Below are positions 54,889-64,000 of a stretch of DNA of 64,000 nucleotides, piece after piece; within the stretch, counting starts at the first letter, position 1, and each line of letters starts with the position of its first letter. Both the position numbers and the translations under genes were made by a program. The DNA comes from Mesostigma viride. Lineage: Eukaryota; Streptophyta; Mesostigmatophyceae; Mesostigmatales; Mesostigmataceae. The stretch lies in contig RPFO01000485.1 in NCBI GenBank assembly GCA_009746045.1, positions 168,883 through 232,882 on the forward strand. Reading direction: 5' to 3'. The notes under the pieces were generated by a model, which was given only the letters and a program-made list of their open reading frames with translations, had not been told where the DNA came from and made no database searches.

Positions 54889-55342
54889 TGGATCGAGTCT
54901 AACGACGATGGACAACTGCTGAGATCTGAGAGGAAACGATTGTTGTATTAGCAATAATACAATGAGAGTGATGGAAGCTGAGGGCTCAGAATGGAACGTC
55001 TGGGCAAACTCGGGGTGCTGCGGCACTCCCCAGTGCTACGCCTATATGCCTATGGCAGTGCTACCTGCAGCACCTACCAGTGGACAACTGTACACTGCAA
55101 TGCCATGCGACCACGTCACTAGCAACCAGCTAAGACTCGGCCCGTCAGGCCCGGCTACACCGGACCTGGCGGGTCGATCTAGCACCTAGGAACAGTCTGG
55201 CACTAACTGCACGTCAGTCCACATGACGCCTCAGTACCGTACGCCCTGCCGTACAGTACTGAGGTGTCCCGCTCAGCCGCGGTAGGCAATACGCGGCGCG
55301 CAGGCCGGAAATCCGTGTGTCAGCCTAAGCATCTCATCTAAC
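54889..55342 (-). mobile_element. Retroposon E, inverted 5' part without MITE-M
   Basis: The minus strand begins TTAGATGAGATGC at 55342 and follows E (16234 on) with divergence toward its 3' end. The conserved tail module is missing. It gives the empty site for MITE-M (about 55093). Confidence 0.8.
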
Positions 55343-56386
55343 TCCCATTATGTTTTCCTTTCAGGTTGAAGGCTAGCGACTTCAAGCCTGACCCTGCCCA
55401 GCTAGGAGACTGACTCCAAGCTGACTGAGGTGCTGAGCAACTGACACCCATACTGCAACATCTGGACTGAAAAAAAAAAAATGGGCCCCAGAACTCGTGC
55501 AATACTTGTGATGGCATCACGTTTAACTCAACATGCCCGGGGAGTTCCTCCTCCTCGCGAGCTCACAAGGGAGATAGCTATGCCTGTCTGCCTATCCAGG
55601 GAGTGCATCACCAGCCAAGAGAGCCATTGTAAAAAATGCCAAGGTAACCGTTTAAGAGGTTCCATGTTGTTCCATCATCATCGCCCACTCAGAGAAAAAG
55701 TACCCAGCCAGGCTGAGTCAACTGAGCTCAGGTTACCTGCAACCTGAGGTGTGACAGTAGACAGGTTTATTGCACCCTGCACTGTCCATGTTGCACCTGC
55801 ACAACATGTGAGGACCAGCCCCCCTGCCCTGCACAGAGGGGGCTGAAGTCCTAGTGACAGGTGACAGGACTATGACATCCTGGACCTGTCCACATGGCAC
55901 CTGCACCACGTGTGAGGACCAGCCACCCCTGCCCTGCACAGTGGTGGCTGAAGTCCTGGTGACAGGTGACAGGAATATTTCATCCTGCACCTGGGCTGAG
56001 CACGTTGTACTAGACAACATGACAGCACCCATGCCTTTACTGCCACTGAACAGTGAGGCCAGGTGGCCCAGGATATCCACAGTGAACTGGGGTCCTGGGT
56101 AACCACCTGTCAAGGGAGCTTTGACCCTCCACTTGAATGGGAGGCACCTGAGCCACTGAGCTCAAGGCCAATCCACCAAGGCATACAACCCTAGTGGAAC
56201 AGAAAAGTGTGAGATACATCCCATGTCCACCTATGAAGGTGTGCATAACGAAATTCCATGGTGTTGAAAAAATCGAAACAGATTTTATTGGCATAGGGCA
56301 CGCAGATGCATGAAAACAGACTCCAACCAACCCCCCCGTGCTGGAAGCCACAACCTACCCCTTGGACCTGCCCAAGGGGTACTGGG
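55343..56386. other. Unassigned spacer with ~115-bp tandem repeats
   Basis: No gene. Units containing TGAGGACCAGCC, CCTGCCCTGCACAG and GTCCTAGTGACAGGTGACAGG repeat at about 55760-55975. An A12 run lies at 55469. Possibly the 3' end of the Copia fragment that follows. Confidence 0.5.
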
Positions 56387-56863
56387 TTACCTAGGCGGCC
56401 CTGGTGAACAGGACCCTGCTACTAAGGCGTCCCCCCTATGGGGCAGGGTTGCCTGCTTGCCATAGGGGTTCATCAAGTGGTACAACAGCTGATATTGTTC
56501 AGCTGCCTGCTGAGGCACTTTAGTGAGTGCATCAGCAGCGTTGTGTTTGTCCTCCACGTGACGGGTGGACTCCCAGTAGGTGGACTCCTGTTTAAGGACC
56601 ACCCAGTCAAGATCAGTGTGCACAGCATAGGGGTTAGCAAGGAAACTGAGGACTGACTGACTGTCAGTGAGCAAGTGTGCCACCACCCCTGCATTGCTGC
56701 CTGCTTGCATCTGCAACCAAACCAGCACATGATTCAAGTACCTGGCATGAAGCACTGCTGACACCACTGCCCTGCACTCAGCAGCATTGCTGCTGACAGC
56801 CTTGCGTCTGTGCAACCGGCTGTACCATGAGATGAGAGACAATGGTGCATCATCATTTTGCAC
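56387..56863 (-). pseudogene. Copia RNase H fragment of another family
   Basis: 158-codon frame: LISWYSRLHRRKAVSSNAAECRAVV with the catalytic Glu, LLTDSQSVLSFL with the catalytic Asp, DLDWVVLKQESTYWE and KHNAADALTK. This is the C-terminal two thirds of a Copia-class RNase H. It differs from Copia-C and Copia-F (for example HNAADALTK against NPADALTK), so it is a third lineage. RT and the first RNase H Asp are missing upstream (56864 on), where unrelated G-rich sequence begins. Confidence 0.8.
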
Positions 56864-57150
56864 TTTGTGAGCTCACGCTTGTTCTATCTATGACCTGCGG
56901 AAGTCTCAAAGGGGGAGGGGAGGCCGCAGTAGACAGGTCTGACTTGGTGGTACGAGGGGGGGGGGGTACGGTAGTTCGTGGGGGGGGGACGGTACTGTGT
57001 ACCGGGTCCAATTTGTTTGTGGACCGGGGGCAGTCCTGTGGACCAGGGGCGGCGCGGCGCCACTGGCCTGGTTTTGGCCAGTGGGCTGGCGTCCGCCACC
57101 CCACCTACGACTAGGTAGACGGTGGATACTTAGGGTTGTGGCGGGGCAAC
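56864..57150. other. G-rich spacer
   Basis: Two runs of 9-11 G (56955-56990) and a hairpin CCACTGGCC/GGCCAGTGG (about 57060-57084). No gene. Confidence 0.5.
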
Positions 57151-57794
57151 AGTTAGAAAGAGCTCCCAACGTATGTGAGCTCTTGATCTTTCACAGCGCG
57201 TCTTAGCCAATATTGCAAGGCAGCAACCTTAAATCTGTTCACCAGGCCACGACCACAATGGGCACTTCCACGACCAAGGTGGCACCCACGGTTCGTGCTT
57301 TCCGAGATAGCTGGTCATCCCCCATGACCAAGCTATATCCTTGCGTTGTTCCTCGTTCCCATCGGTGTGACGAGGCACGTGCAGGCGTGCAAGCAAATCC
57401 TCAACGTCCACTGGCATCAGTGCAGAGCCAGGACGAACTGGATTTGCCTAGACTCTGCAACCTAGGAAGTACAGGACCTGTCACAAGCCTGCAAGGCCTA
57501 GTATCCTTGCAGCCCTGTGCCAGCTCCGGTACCCTACTAGTTGCAGGCTGCTGCTCCTCCTGGTCTACGTGGACTACAGTCACGTGATAGACAGGCTAAG
57601 CCTGTGCAGGCACGGCCTGCCACGTGTCCTGTCCACTACACCAGAGGACTGCACCCTAGTCGGCCACGGACGGCTAGGACTTCGGGACTTGATATCTTTC
57701 TCGTCCCTTGTCTGTTTCAGGCGGTCAGCACGGCGTTGGAAAGGTCTTTCCAAACTGCATCCACTTAGCATATTGGTTGCCCAAAATGCTAACT
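57151..57794 (-). repeat. Copia-F 3' LTR (644 bp)
   Basis: Inverted hexamer ends AGTTAG/CTAACT. The junction CTAACTCCAACCCTTTCTTC parallels TTAACTCCAATCCTTTCTTT of Copia-C (47231-47250), supporting the boundary although the second LTR is missing. Confidence 0.72.
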
Positions 57795-58803
57795 CCAACC
57801 CTTTCTTCTTTTGGAGCTGGACCAGCTTGAAACAAGCCCAACCTTGCTTGTGCCCACTCAGCCACAGACCGCTTGGTCCCTTGGGGTTGATCAGACCTGA
57901 TAGGGCCCAGGGTCCTGCCTCCTTTTGGGAAACAACATATACGCCCTTGGACCAGGCTAGGTGTTCTGGCCAGTGAATCAGAGGTCACCCCAGGTTATCC
58001 CCTGACCCCTTGGTCAGCTCCCAACCTTTCCTTGGGAACTTGGTGTTAGATTAAAGTCAAGGCACATTACCTAGTCCAATGGCTGGGATTAAAGGATGCC
58101 AAGAACGTACTATTGTGAGTTCCTGATCTTTCACAGTTATCACAGGCGCCCGTTCTTATGGCGCCCGCCTTGGCCAACCGTTCCCTTCTGCTCAAAGAAC
58201 CCAGGTAGCACCTAGGCAAATGCTGCCTTCTTGGGGAGCCCATGTCTTCACTGGGTGTTAAGCCCAGGAATCACTCATGCCAGGCTGTGGCTCTGCTGGG
58301 GAATTGAACCCCACCCCAACCTCCAGGTTTATAGGTGACCTGGAACTTTACACATGAGAAACATTACAACCATGAGAACAACATGAGAATGACATGACAT
58401 GATTATGGTTTATTCAAGCATTATATAACCCAGAATGTGGCTCCCTGGCAACCATGTTCCACATGGTCACACAACCAGGTTCTTTATTAGCAACAGGTTG
58501 GAAACAAGCACTAGAAAACATATATACAGCAACCTGTAAGAACCAGCATTCGGGTTGCCCTTGCATGGCCTAACTGTTTGAGGCCAAAGGCGTCGACTTA
58601 AGTCCTGGCGACTCTTCTGAACCCCATGGGGAGGGCCAGGCATGATTCTCAGCTGGTAGGAGTGACATTCCACACCAACTCCTGTCCAGGAGGGTGTACC
58701 TAACCCTGAAGGACCGGCTGTCAACCAGTAAGCACCAGTCACCACTTGGTACTTTGGTCAAGCAGCCCACTGGGGACACCCAAGCTGAAGCAAGGCCTGG
58801 TCT
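57795..58803 (-). other. Copia-F 3' untranslated region
   Basis: Non-coding. Minus-strand GGTTCAATTCC at 58300-58310 is B-box-like, as in the Copia-C 3' UTR. CTGATCTTTCACAG near 58127 also occurs in the LTR near 57188. Confidence 0.65.
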
Positions 58804-60897
58804 CTATGGCCGCCCGTGTAAGGGGTCCATGAGCCCACGGAGCAGGGGGTACTGCCTCTCCGCCTTCTCCTCCAGCTTGGTGAGGGCATCTGCAGGGTTG
58901 TCCACACCAGGCACATGTTCAATGTGAGCTAGGTAGGACATCTCCTTGAGCAACAAGTAGTCAAGGTCCCTGCTCCTGGCCAGCTGCCTGTGCACAAATT
59001 GCACCATGCCCATGCTATCAGTCCTCACCAGTGTGTGCAGCTGCAACCTACAGGAAGCCACTTGACATAGCTGGTAGAAGAGCTCCCTCAAGTAAAGAGC
59101 AGTATGCAGCCCTTCACAGATTGCCCTGCACTCAGCAATATCACTGCTGGGTGTAACCCTGTTCTGCAACCGACTGTACCAGGTAACAAGTGAGGTGTGA
59201 TCTTGCTCCAGGGTAACTAATGCTGCTGCCCTGCCCCTGACCTCTGTGACCTTCCTATTATCCATAGAACTGTCCACATAGAGAACCATGTCAAGGGGCT
59301 TGTACAAATCCACAGGACCCAGTATGAGAGGGGGAGACATCATGACAGCCTGCACCACACTCTCAGCACCCACCTCAACCAGCTGGGAATCAGTAAGTCG
59401 ACTCAGAACCAGCAAGTCAGGGGCACATATACTTGCAAGCCATGCCAGCATGCCCCTGATGGTAGCACACCTAGCCTGCGTGATGGGCTCCTGCAATGCA
59501 TCTACAATCTGCTGTGGGTAGTCCTTACCACCCTCCATCCTGATGAACCACGAGCCCTTGGCTTGGAACAACGTAGCCTGCATGCCACAGAAGACCATAG
59601 GCTCATTCTCCACCATGTGCTGTATCTTACCCAGCTCAAACCGCTTCTGGATCTTAGCCAAGACAGCCTCAACCCAGTCTGGTGGACCTATGAGATGCAG
59701 GTCATCACCATGCAGTGAGGCAAAGACAGGAAGGCCATTGTAGGACCCTTGGAACAAACAGGGATCCACTGGAGACACAGAGAACCCACAAGTATTCTTC
59801 AAGAATTTCTCTAGGCTCTTTCTCCAGATAATGGGACTGGACCTGAGACCTTCCAACCCTTTCAGAATTCTCAGGTACCTGGCCTTTATCTCTGCTCTCC
59901 ATACAGCAGGTACAGTCACAAAGAAAGGAGGGATATCTCTCCAAGTCTGCCTAGCCTGATCTTGGTCACCCTTGAGAAAAGCCCTCTTGAAATCAATCAG
60001 CACAGAGCTATAGGGCACACCCTTAACCAGAAAAGACAGAAATATACACAGCAGAATCCTCCACGTGTCATGCAGCATCCCTGGAGTATAGAGCTCCTCA
60101 TCTAACAACTGGCCAGTGCCATGATACTCGGTTACAACTGGTCTGACATGTGGCACCTGGACACCATCTACCTCCTTGAGCTTGAGGACAAACATCAATC
60201 TGAGCAGCTGGTGAACTTCTGGCAGCTCATCCACAGGTTCTGCACAGTTGGAAACTATCCACTCATGCCCAGAAGCAACAAAGCCAAGAGTCCATGCCTT
60301 AGCCATCTTGGGGCTCTGCATCATCTCGACTAGCTGGCGCCAGGGAATAGGACTGTGAGCAGCTATCTGGTACCTGTTTACCCCTAACTGCCTTGGATCA
60401 AAGGTGGTTGGGATTATCAACAAGTCCTCAGCTATGGGTTCCTGACCTTGAGGACCCTCAGCTGGCTGACTCCTAACAGCCTTGACCGCCACTGCAAGAC
60501 CCTGGGAATAGTGATATCTTTCAAGGGGGAGGCTGCCCCTGCCTTCTAGTGCCAACTCATCAGAGGTCAAAGTAACCCCTGGCATGCACAAGAAGTTCTG
60601 ACCCAGAATGGCAGGTCCCTGATAGCCCTCTACCACACAGAACGTGGTGGGCACCCCTAAGATAGGCACACTCACTTCCCCAAGGATCTTCATGGACACC
60701 TTTCCTGAGAAATCAGACACAGCAAGGCAACTGGGATGGGACATCTGTAAGCCTACAGCATCCTCTTCCCTGATGACAGACACCTGTGAGTTGGTATCTA
60801 CCTCCATTGTAGCTGCCCAGCACGACCCCCACCCCGTGAGCTTGGATACCTTGGGATCATGTTTGCTGCGCATGAGTGCTCGGATGACGTCCGCCAT
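58804..60897 (-). CDS. Copia-F protease-RT-RNase H polyprotein
   Basis: 697 residues, uninterrupted. Residues 20-105 look like a retropepsin: catalytic-type MEVDTNSQVSVI (Asp at 34, with Asn instead of the usual Gly) and ILGQNFL at 97-103. RT follows: VLIDFKRAFLKGD with the first Asp at 302, and SLHGDDLHLIG with DD at 398-399 (Copia normally YVDD). RNase H: YVDSSMD (Asp 542), AECRAICEG (Glu 589), RTDSMGMV (Asp 627) and NPADALTK near 667-674. Only one protease lobe is seen, as expected for a homodimer. The ATG at 60897 is the first after an in-frame stop near 60968. The integrase ORF ends 59 bases upstream in another frame, overlapping the open region by about 12 nt, so a +1 frameshift could join them. 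Confidence 0.9.
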   Translation of the reverse strand: MADVIRALMRSKHDPKVSKLTGWGSCWAATMEVDTNSQVSVIREEDAVGLQMSHPSCLAVSDFSGKVSMKILGEVSVPILGVPTTFCVVEGYQGPAILGQNFLCMPGVTLTSDELALEGRGSLPLERYHYSQGLAVAVKAVRSQPAEGPQGQEPIAEDLLIIPTTFDPRQLGVNRYQIAAHSPIPWRQLVEMMQSPKMAKAWTLGFVASGHEWIVSNCAEPVDELPEVHQLLRLMFVLKLKEVDGVQVPHVRPVVTEYHGTGQLLDEELYTPGMLHDTWRILLCIFLSFLVKGVPYSSVLIDFKRAFLKGDQDQARQTWRDIPPFFVTVPAVWRAEIKARYLRILKGLEGLRSSPIIWRKSLEKFLKNTCGFSVSPVDPCLFQGSYNGLPVFASLHGDDLHLIGPPDWVEAVLAKIQKRFELGKIQHMVENEPMVFCGMQATLFQAKGSWFIRMEGGKDYPQQIVDALQEPITQARCATIRGMLAWLASICAPDLLVLSRLTDSQLVEVGAESVVQAVMMSPPLILGPVDLYKPLDMVLYVDSSMDNRKVTEVRGRAAALVTLEQDHTSLVTWYSRLQNRVTPSSDIAECRAICEGLHTALYLRELFYQLCQVASCRLQLHTLVRTDSMGMVQFVHRQLARSRDLDYLLLKEMSYLAHIEHVPGVDNPADALTKLEEKAERQYPLLRGLMDPLHGRP

Positions 60898-60955
60898 GAG
60901 AGGCCCCCGGGCCTTAGGTGGCTGCCCCGTCCCCTCTGGCCTTGTGACAGTTGCT

Positions 60956-61838
60956 TCAGCAGCCTCCTCCTAGCTGCTCGTCATCTTCCAGCAGGGACAG
61001 ACCATCATCCACCACCAGAGGATTGTTAGCTGCTGCTGCCTGGCTCTGGCCTGGCTCCTCAACCCAGCTGGGAGGGCCTGGCCCGTCTGCAGGCCAGATT
61101 GCATGTGGCCTTCTCTCCTTGACATGAGCCCAGGACAACCTGTACACGTGCCTTGGATCCTTTTCCAAAGCCACCAGGCAAGATCTGTTAGTCGCTTCCA
61201 CACGAGTGACAACCCCATCCTGCCACTTCCCCCGCTTGCCTGGAATAGATGGTTCCTTCCACATCCTGACCTTCAGCCCCACCTGAGGCCTCAGCACATT
61301 CCAGTTCTTGTCCTTACGTCTCAGCTGGGCAAATAACCTATCTGCCTTCCTAAGACTGGCCTGCACCACGTTCTCAGGTAACAAGCTATACTGCAGGGCC
61401 AGGGGAGAGACAGCCACACCATCAAAGTAATAGTTAACCCTGTGGTTCAGCTGCTCTTCTATCCCCTTACACCAGGCTGCCCTCTCTAAGGCAGATGCCA
61501 CAAGCGGCACTGACTCTGCTGCTAGCACCACTGTCTTTACTTCACGTATGGATCTCTCTACAGCCCCTTGCTGCCCATGACTCTCCCTGGGGACTACTAC
61601 CAGCTTACAAGGCAGCTGGTCCTGATGCTTGAGCAAACAGTCAAACTGTAAGTCTGCCTGCACACTCTTGCATACCCCAAAGCCTGGGATCAGGGCCTTC
61701 ATACCCAACAACAAGTGGTGCTCCTGCATACAGTTGAGTAACTCTAGAGCCCTAGGATCTGGCTCTGAGTTCCCCATGTCCGTCCGCACGCCATCCGCTA
61801 GCGTCCGCTCAGCCGCCGGCTATAATCCGGCGGTCCGA
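60956..61838 (-). pseudogene. Copia-F integrase, truncated at its core
   Basis: Frame open from about 61838 to the stop at 60956. VRTDMGNSE (about 61770-61795) holds the second catalytic Asp, and ESHGQQGAVERSIREVKTVV the catalytic Glu. Then come the C-terminal region with LNHRVNYYFDGVAVSPLALQYSLLP, the VGLKVRMW(K) segment, and RVEATNRSCLVAL...VYRLSWAHVKER, ending in an acidic tail LLEDDEQLGGG. The zinc module and first Asp are missing because the element is cut. It sits upstream of the protease-like domain, so the order is INT-PR-RT-RH. Confidence 0.85.
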
Positions 61839-62092
61839 TGCGGGCGACCGGTCTAAGGGCGGCGCCTAGGGCCGGCGCCACCTAGGCCCCAGTCCGGGGC
61901 CTTATCCGGGTCAGTACGGACGGCTAGCTTGTCCCACGGTTACGGCTAACCGGATAGGGTTTGCTGGCTAAGACATAAACCAGTGGTGGGCCAGCTCCGA
62001 CAGTAGTTCTCTGTGTTCACCTTATCCCAAGCTCAACGTGACCGACCGCCATAGCTGAGCCGGTCGGGCATTAACTTGTATTCATAAAAATC
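61839..62092 (+). other. Leader/LTR region of the plus-strand Copia
   Basis: No gene. GC-rich with short inverted repeats (GTCCGTCCG near 61780, CGGACGG near 61918). TGGTGGGCCAGCTCCGAC at 61984 could be a primer site. TTAACT at 62066-62071 resembles the Copia-C LTR end. The boundary with Copia-F is somewhere in 61780-61840. Confidence 0.4.
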
Positions 62093-64000
62093 CCGATGGC
62101 TTCCGGTACACGGAGCCGCACGGGCGAACACACAGATACGCCAAGTGGCGAGGCCGCAGGGTCCGTCCTGCCACGCTTTAGTGCGGACGAGGCCACGAGG
62201 TTGATGCAAACCCTCGTGGCGCAACCGGAACTGGCCAAGCAGTTCAAGCATCTCATGCTGGCTGCTGACGATGCACTAAATCGCGGCCCTCTCAAGCAAA
62301 CGGAGGTGCCCGCAGATCTACCGGCCGACTATACGGCGGACGACGCAGCAGATTTTCTAGCTGCTCTCAAGCGTCTGCGCGATGGACGCGCAGACAAAGA
62401 TTCGGAGCTGATTGGCAAGTTCCGTGCAGTATTCTGCAGTACAACAAAGCACCCAAACATTGCCAATCTAGTTCGCATTGCGGACGACAACAAACAAACC
62501 TGGGAAGTTTTTTACAACGGTCTAGATGCCCACTTGTCGCGGTCTAAGGAAGAGGCCGACGAGCAAGCCTTCAACGACTTCGAGGGCTATGCAGTTAATA
62601 AGGCAAATTTGCCCGGGGCTGCACGTGATTTCCAGGTCTTCGTGCACAAGCACAAGCTGCTAGATACTCTCAAGCCCATTTTCCTGTGCAATCGATTTCT
62701 CAAGAAATGCGACCTGTCGTCGGATGTGCATCTGACCATAGCGACGGAACTCAAAAAGAAGAGTGCCGTCAGTTTCGACGAGGGCATGCTGTATTTGATT
62801 TCATGCTTCAAGAGTGCGCAGTCCAAGCCGGCTGCCTCGGCTGCTCTGCCATCCCTGCGCAAGGTGGATGCCGGCGCGTCTTCTTCTTCAGGCGCAGAGG
62901 CTCCAATTACGCGGTCGGAGCTTACGGCCATCCTGAAAAAGGTCGTCGGCCACGGCAACAACGGGGGCCAGCGAGGGCGCAAGCGCGGGCATGGTGGCGA
63001 CGCCAAGCAGGGTGATAATCCCCCGGCCAAGCGGCAGCAGGGGGCGTCTACTGACCGCAAGCAACGCTGTGAGCGCTGCTTCGGACGTCGCCATGTCCGG
63101 GATGACTGCCGAGTTCGCCCGGACCTGGAGCTCGAGGACAACCTTTGCCGCAAGTGCCACGACGTTCTGCGTGGTCACAGCGTGGAGGCGTGCAAGGCCA
63201 AGCGCATCGTCGTCCACGGCACACGCGAGGAGTGGGCAGAGCGACGGGCAGCACGAAAGTCAGGTGAGAGCACGCTCGATACCCCTTCTTTTGCTCAATG
63301 CGTCACGCTGAACCGGGCCGTCGTAGAGCCTGACGTCGTTCCTAAAAGCAACGTGACTGCATCCTCTGTCTCATTCCGTGATGTGCTCACGCAATCCGTT
63401 GATGCTGCTCTGGCTCTGTCGCGCCAGGATCACGTGCTTCCTGAGCACGGGTCTACAATGCGTGACCTAAGCAATGTGGTGTCTTCTAGGTCGGGTGTGT
63501 ACAACGCCGAGCGACCAAGCACTACTGCAGCACCCCAGCTAGATACTGGGGCGGTTGGGCCTATGAGGAATGTTGTGACAGTGCAAGAGAATGCTGGGCG
63601 GGCAGATGTTCTCGGTACACACCACCCTAGTGTGGATCTTCACATTGGCAAGGTGCTCACACGGGCGGCCTTTCGTGCAGCCTCTGAAGCTGCCCAGTTA
63701 GCCAATGTCACTACCCCAGTAGTCACCCCACCTGTTGAGAATCCTGACAATGCCACTGCACCTCAGGCTGTCACCCTGAAACTGTTAGCATACCAGATGC
63801 ACCGTGCATACGGGCATGAGGCCCAAGCCGAGGTAGAGGGGGCACACATGTTGGGGGCACCTTTATACAACGAGCTGAAGAATGTGCGTGCTCAGTGTCC
63901 TGCCTGCATCAAGATCAGGAAGAAGTCGCGTAGGCGGCATGCCAAGACTCCACCCTTGGAGCGAGGGTACCTTGTGGGGGATGTCATGCACATGGAAGGG
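62093..64000 (+). CDS. Plus-strand Copia Gag-integrase polyprotein (3' end outside window)
   Basis: Uninterrupted 636-codon frame from ATG 62093 (MASGTRSRTGEHTD) to the window edge. Residues 1-280 are the Gag capsid-like region (FCSTTKHPNIANLVRIADDN, AVNKANLPGAARDFQVFVHK). A basic linker GHGNNGGQRGRKRG follows, then two nucleocapsid-type knuckles, CERCFGRRHVRDDC at 326-339 and CRKCHDVLRGHSVEAC from 352. After about 180 variable residues, MHRAYGH (569-575) and CPAC (602-605) form the HHCC zinc module of integrase. The last residues, GDVMHMEG, begin the DDE core with the first Asp. No protease is recognisable between knuckles and integrase: a lone LDTGAVG lacks the other protease features. This fits the INT-PR-RT-RH order seen in Copia-F. 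Confidence 0.88.

Larger units (their letters stand above)
57151..61838 (-). mobile_element. Copia-F: 5'-truncated Copia element with intact PR-RT-RNase H ORF
   Basis: Minus strand. 3' LTR at 57151-57794 (plus-strand ends AGTTAG and CTAACT), preceded on the minus strand by the purine tract AGAAGAAAGGGTTGG, the same design as Copia-C. Then a 1-kb 3' UTR, an intact 697-codon PR-RT-RNase H ORF and an integrase ORF. The 5' part (gag, integrase start, 5' LTR) is lost at about 61838, where a plus-strand Copia begins. The integrity of the large ORF suggests this is the youngest autonomous-type copy in the window. Confidence 0.87.

Noticed and set aside
63500-63560. Protease motif LDTGAVG in the plus-strand Copia
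   Set aside because: No flap or ILG-type second motif follows, and the surroundings are low-conservation linker.

Overview
The window looks like repeat-dominated chromatin from a flagellated unicellular eukaryote, most likely an alga. I cannot name the species. The reasons are: LTR retrotransposons of both the Ty3 and Copia classes with initiator tRNA-Met-type primer sites, non-LTR and DNA transposon remnants, GT-AG introns, and two captured exons that match the ciliary protein CFAP299. I see no intact single-copy host gene, no rRNA and no convincing functional tRNA gene.

Positions 1 to about 54,900 form one nest of insertions. A GC-rich Ty3 element (Ty3-2) is the matrix, and its coding pieces can be read in order at 7257-8293, 16014-16233, 17659-17732, 27533-28069, 38501-38577 and 41780-42985. 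Into it went: Ty3-1 (1-7256, ending in its 3' LTR inside the Ty3-2 RT); element A (8294-16008, target duplication ACGTG), which carries element B in one LTR (8959-11434, duplication GTAGT) and element H in the other (13426-15520, with a 53-bp duplication); retroposon E (16234-17658), carrying MITE-M; the large TIR element G (17733-27532), with satellites, two CFAP299 exons and an unknown gene; Copia-C (28070-38500, duplication CCAAG), whose 5' LTR carries TIR element K and a Stowaway-like MITE; and Copia-Z (38578-41774, duplication AAGAG), whose gag is broken by a composite tRNA-like insertion.

The Copia-C 3' end plus the Ty3-2 3' end was then duplicated in inverted orientation (37,066-42,985 against 43,827-54,888, spacer about 0.84 kb). 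Copia-Z is only in the plus arm; hAT-like W (44231-45645) and LTR element D (47451-54299, with a 184-bp satellite and long microsatellites) are only in the minus arm. These later insertions give a relative chronology.

From 54,900 to 64,000 lie a second copy of E, a Copia RNase H fragment, a better preserved minus-strand Copia (Copia-F, 57151-61838) and, head to head with it, the gag-integrase start of a plus-strand Copia (62093 to the window end). Copia-C and Copia-F share two unusual traits: LTRs ending AGTT...AACT rather than TG...CA, and a retropepsin-like domain between integrase and reverse transcriptase. The plus-strand element reads gag straight into integrase, which fits the same order.

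Most unexpected: (1) element A and element B LTRs carry arrays of short hairpins with a constant AACAA loop and covarying stems; (2) the gag-INT-PR-RT-RH order; (3) element H with its 53-bp target duplication; (4) a structured module of about 105 bp at the 3' end of two different insertions; (5) the CFAP299 exon capture.
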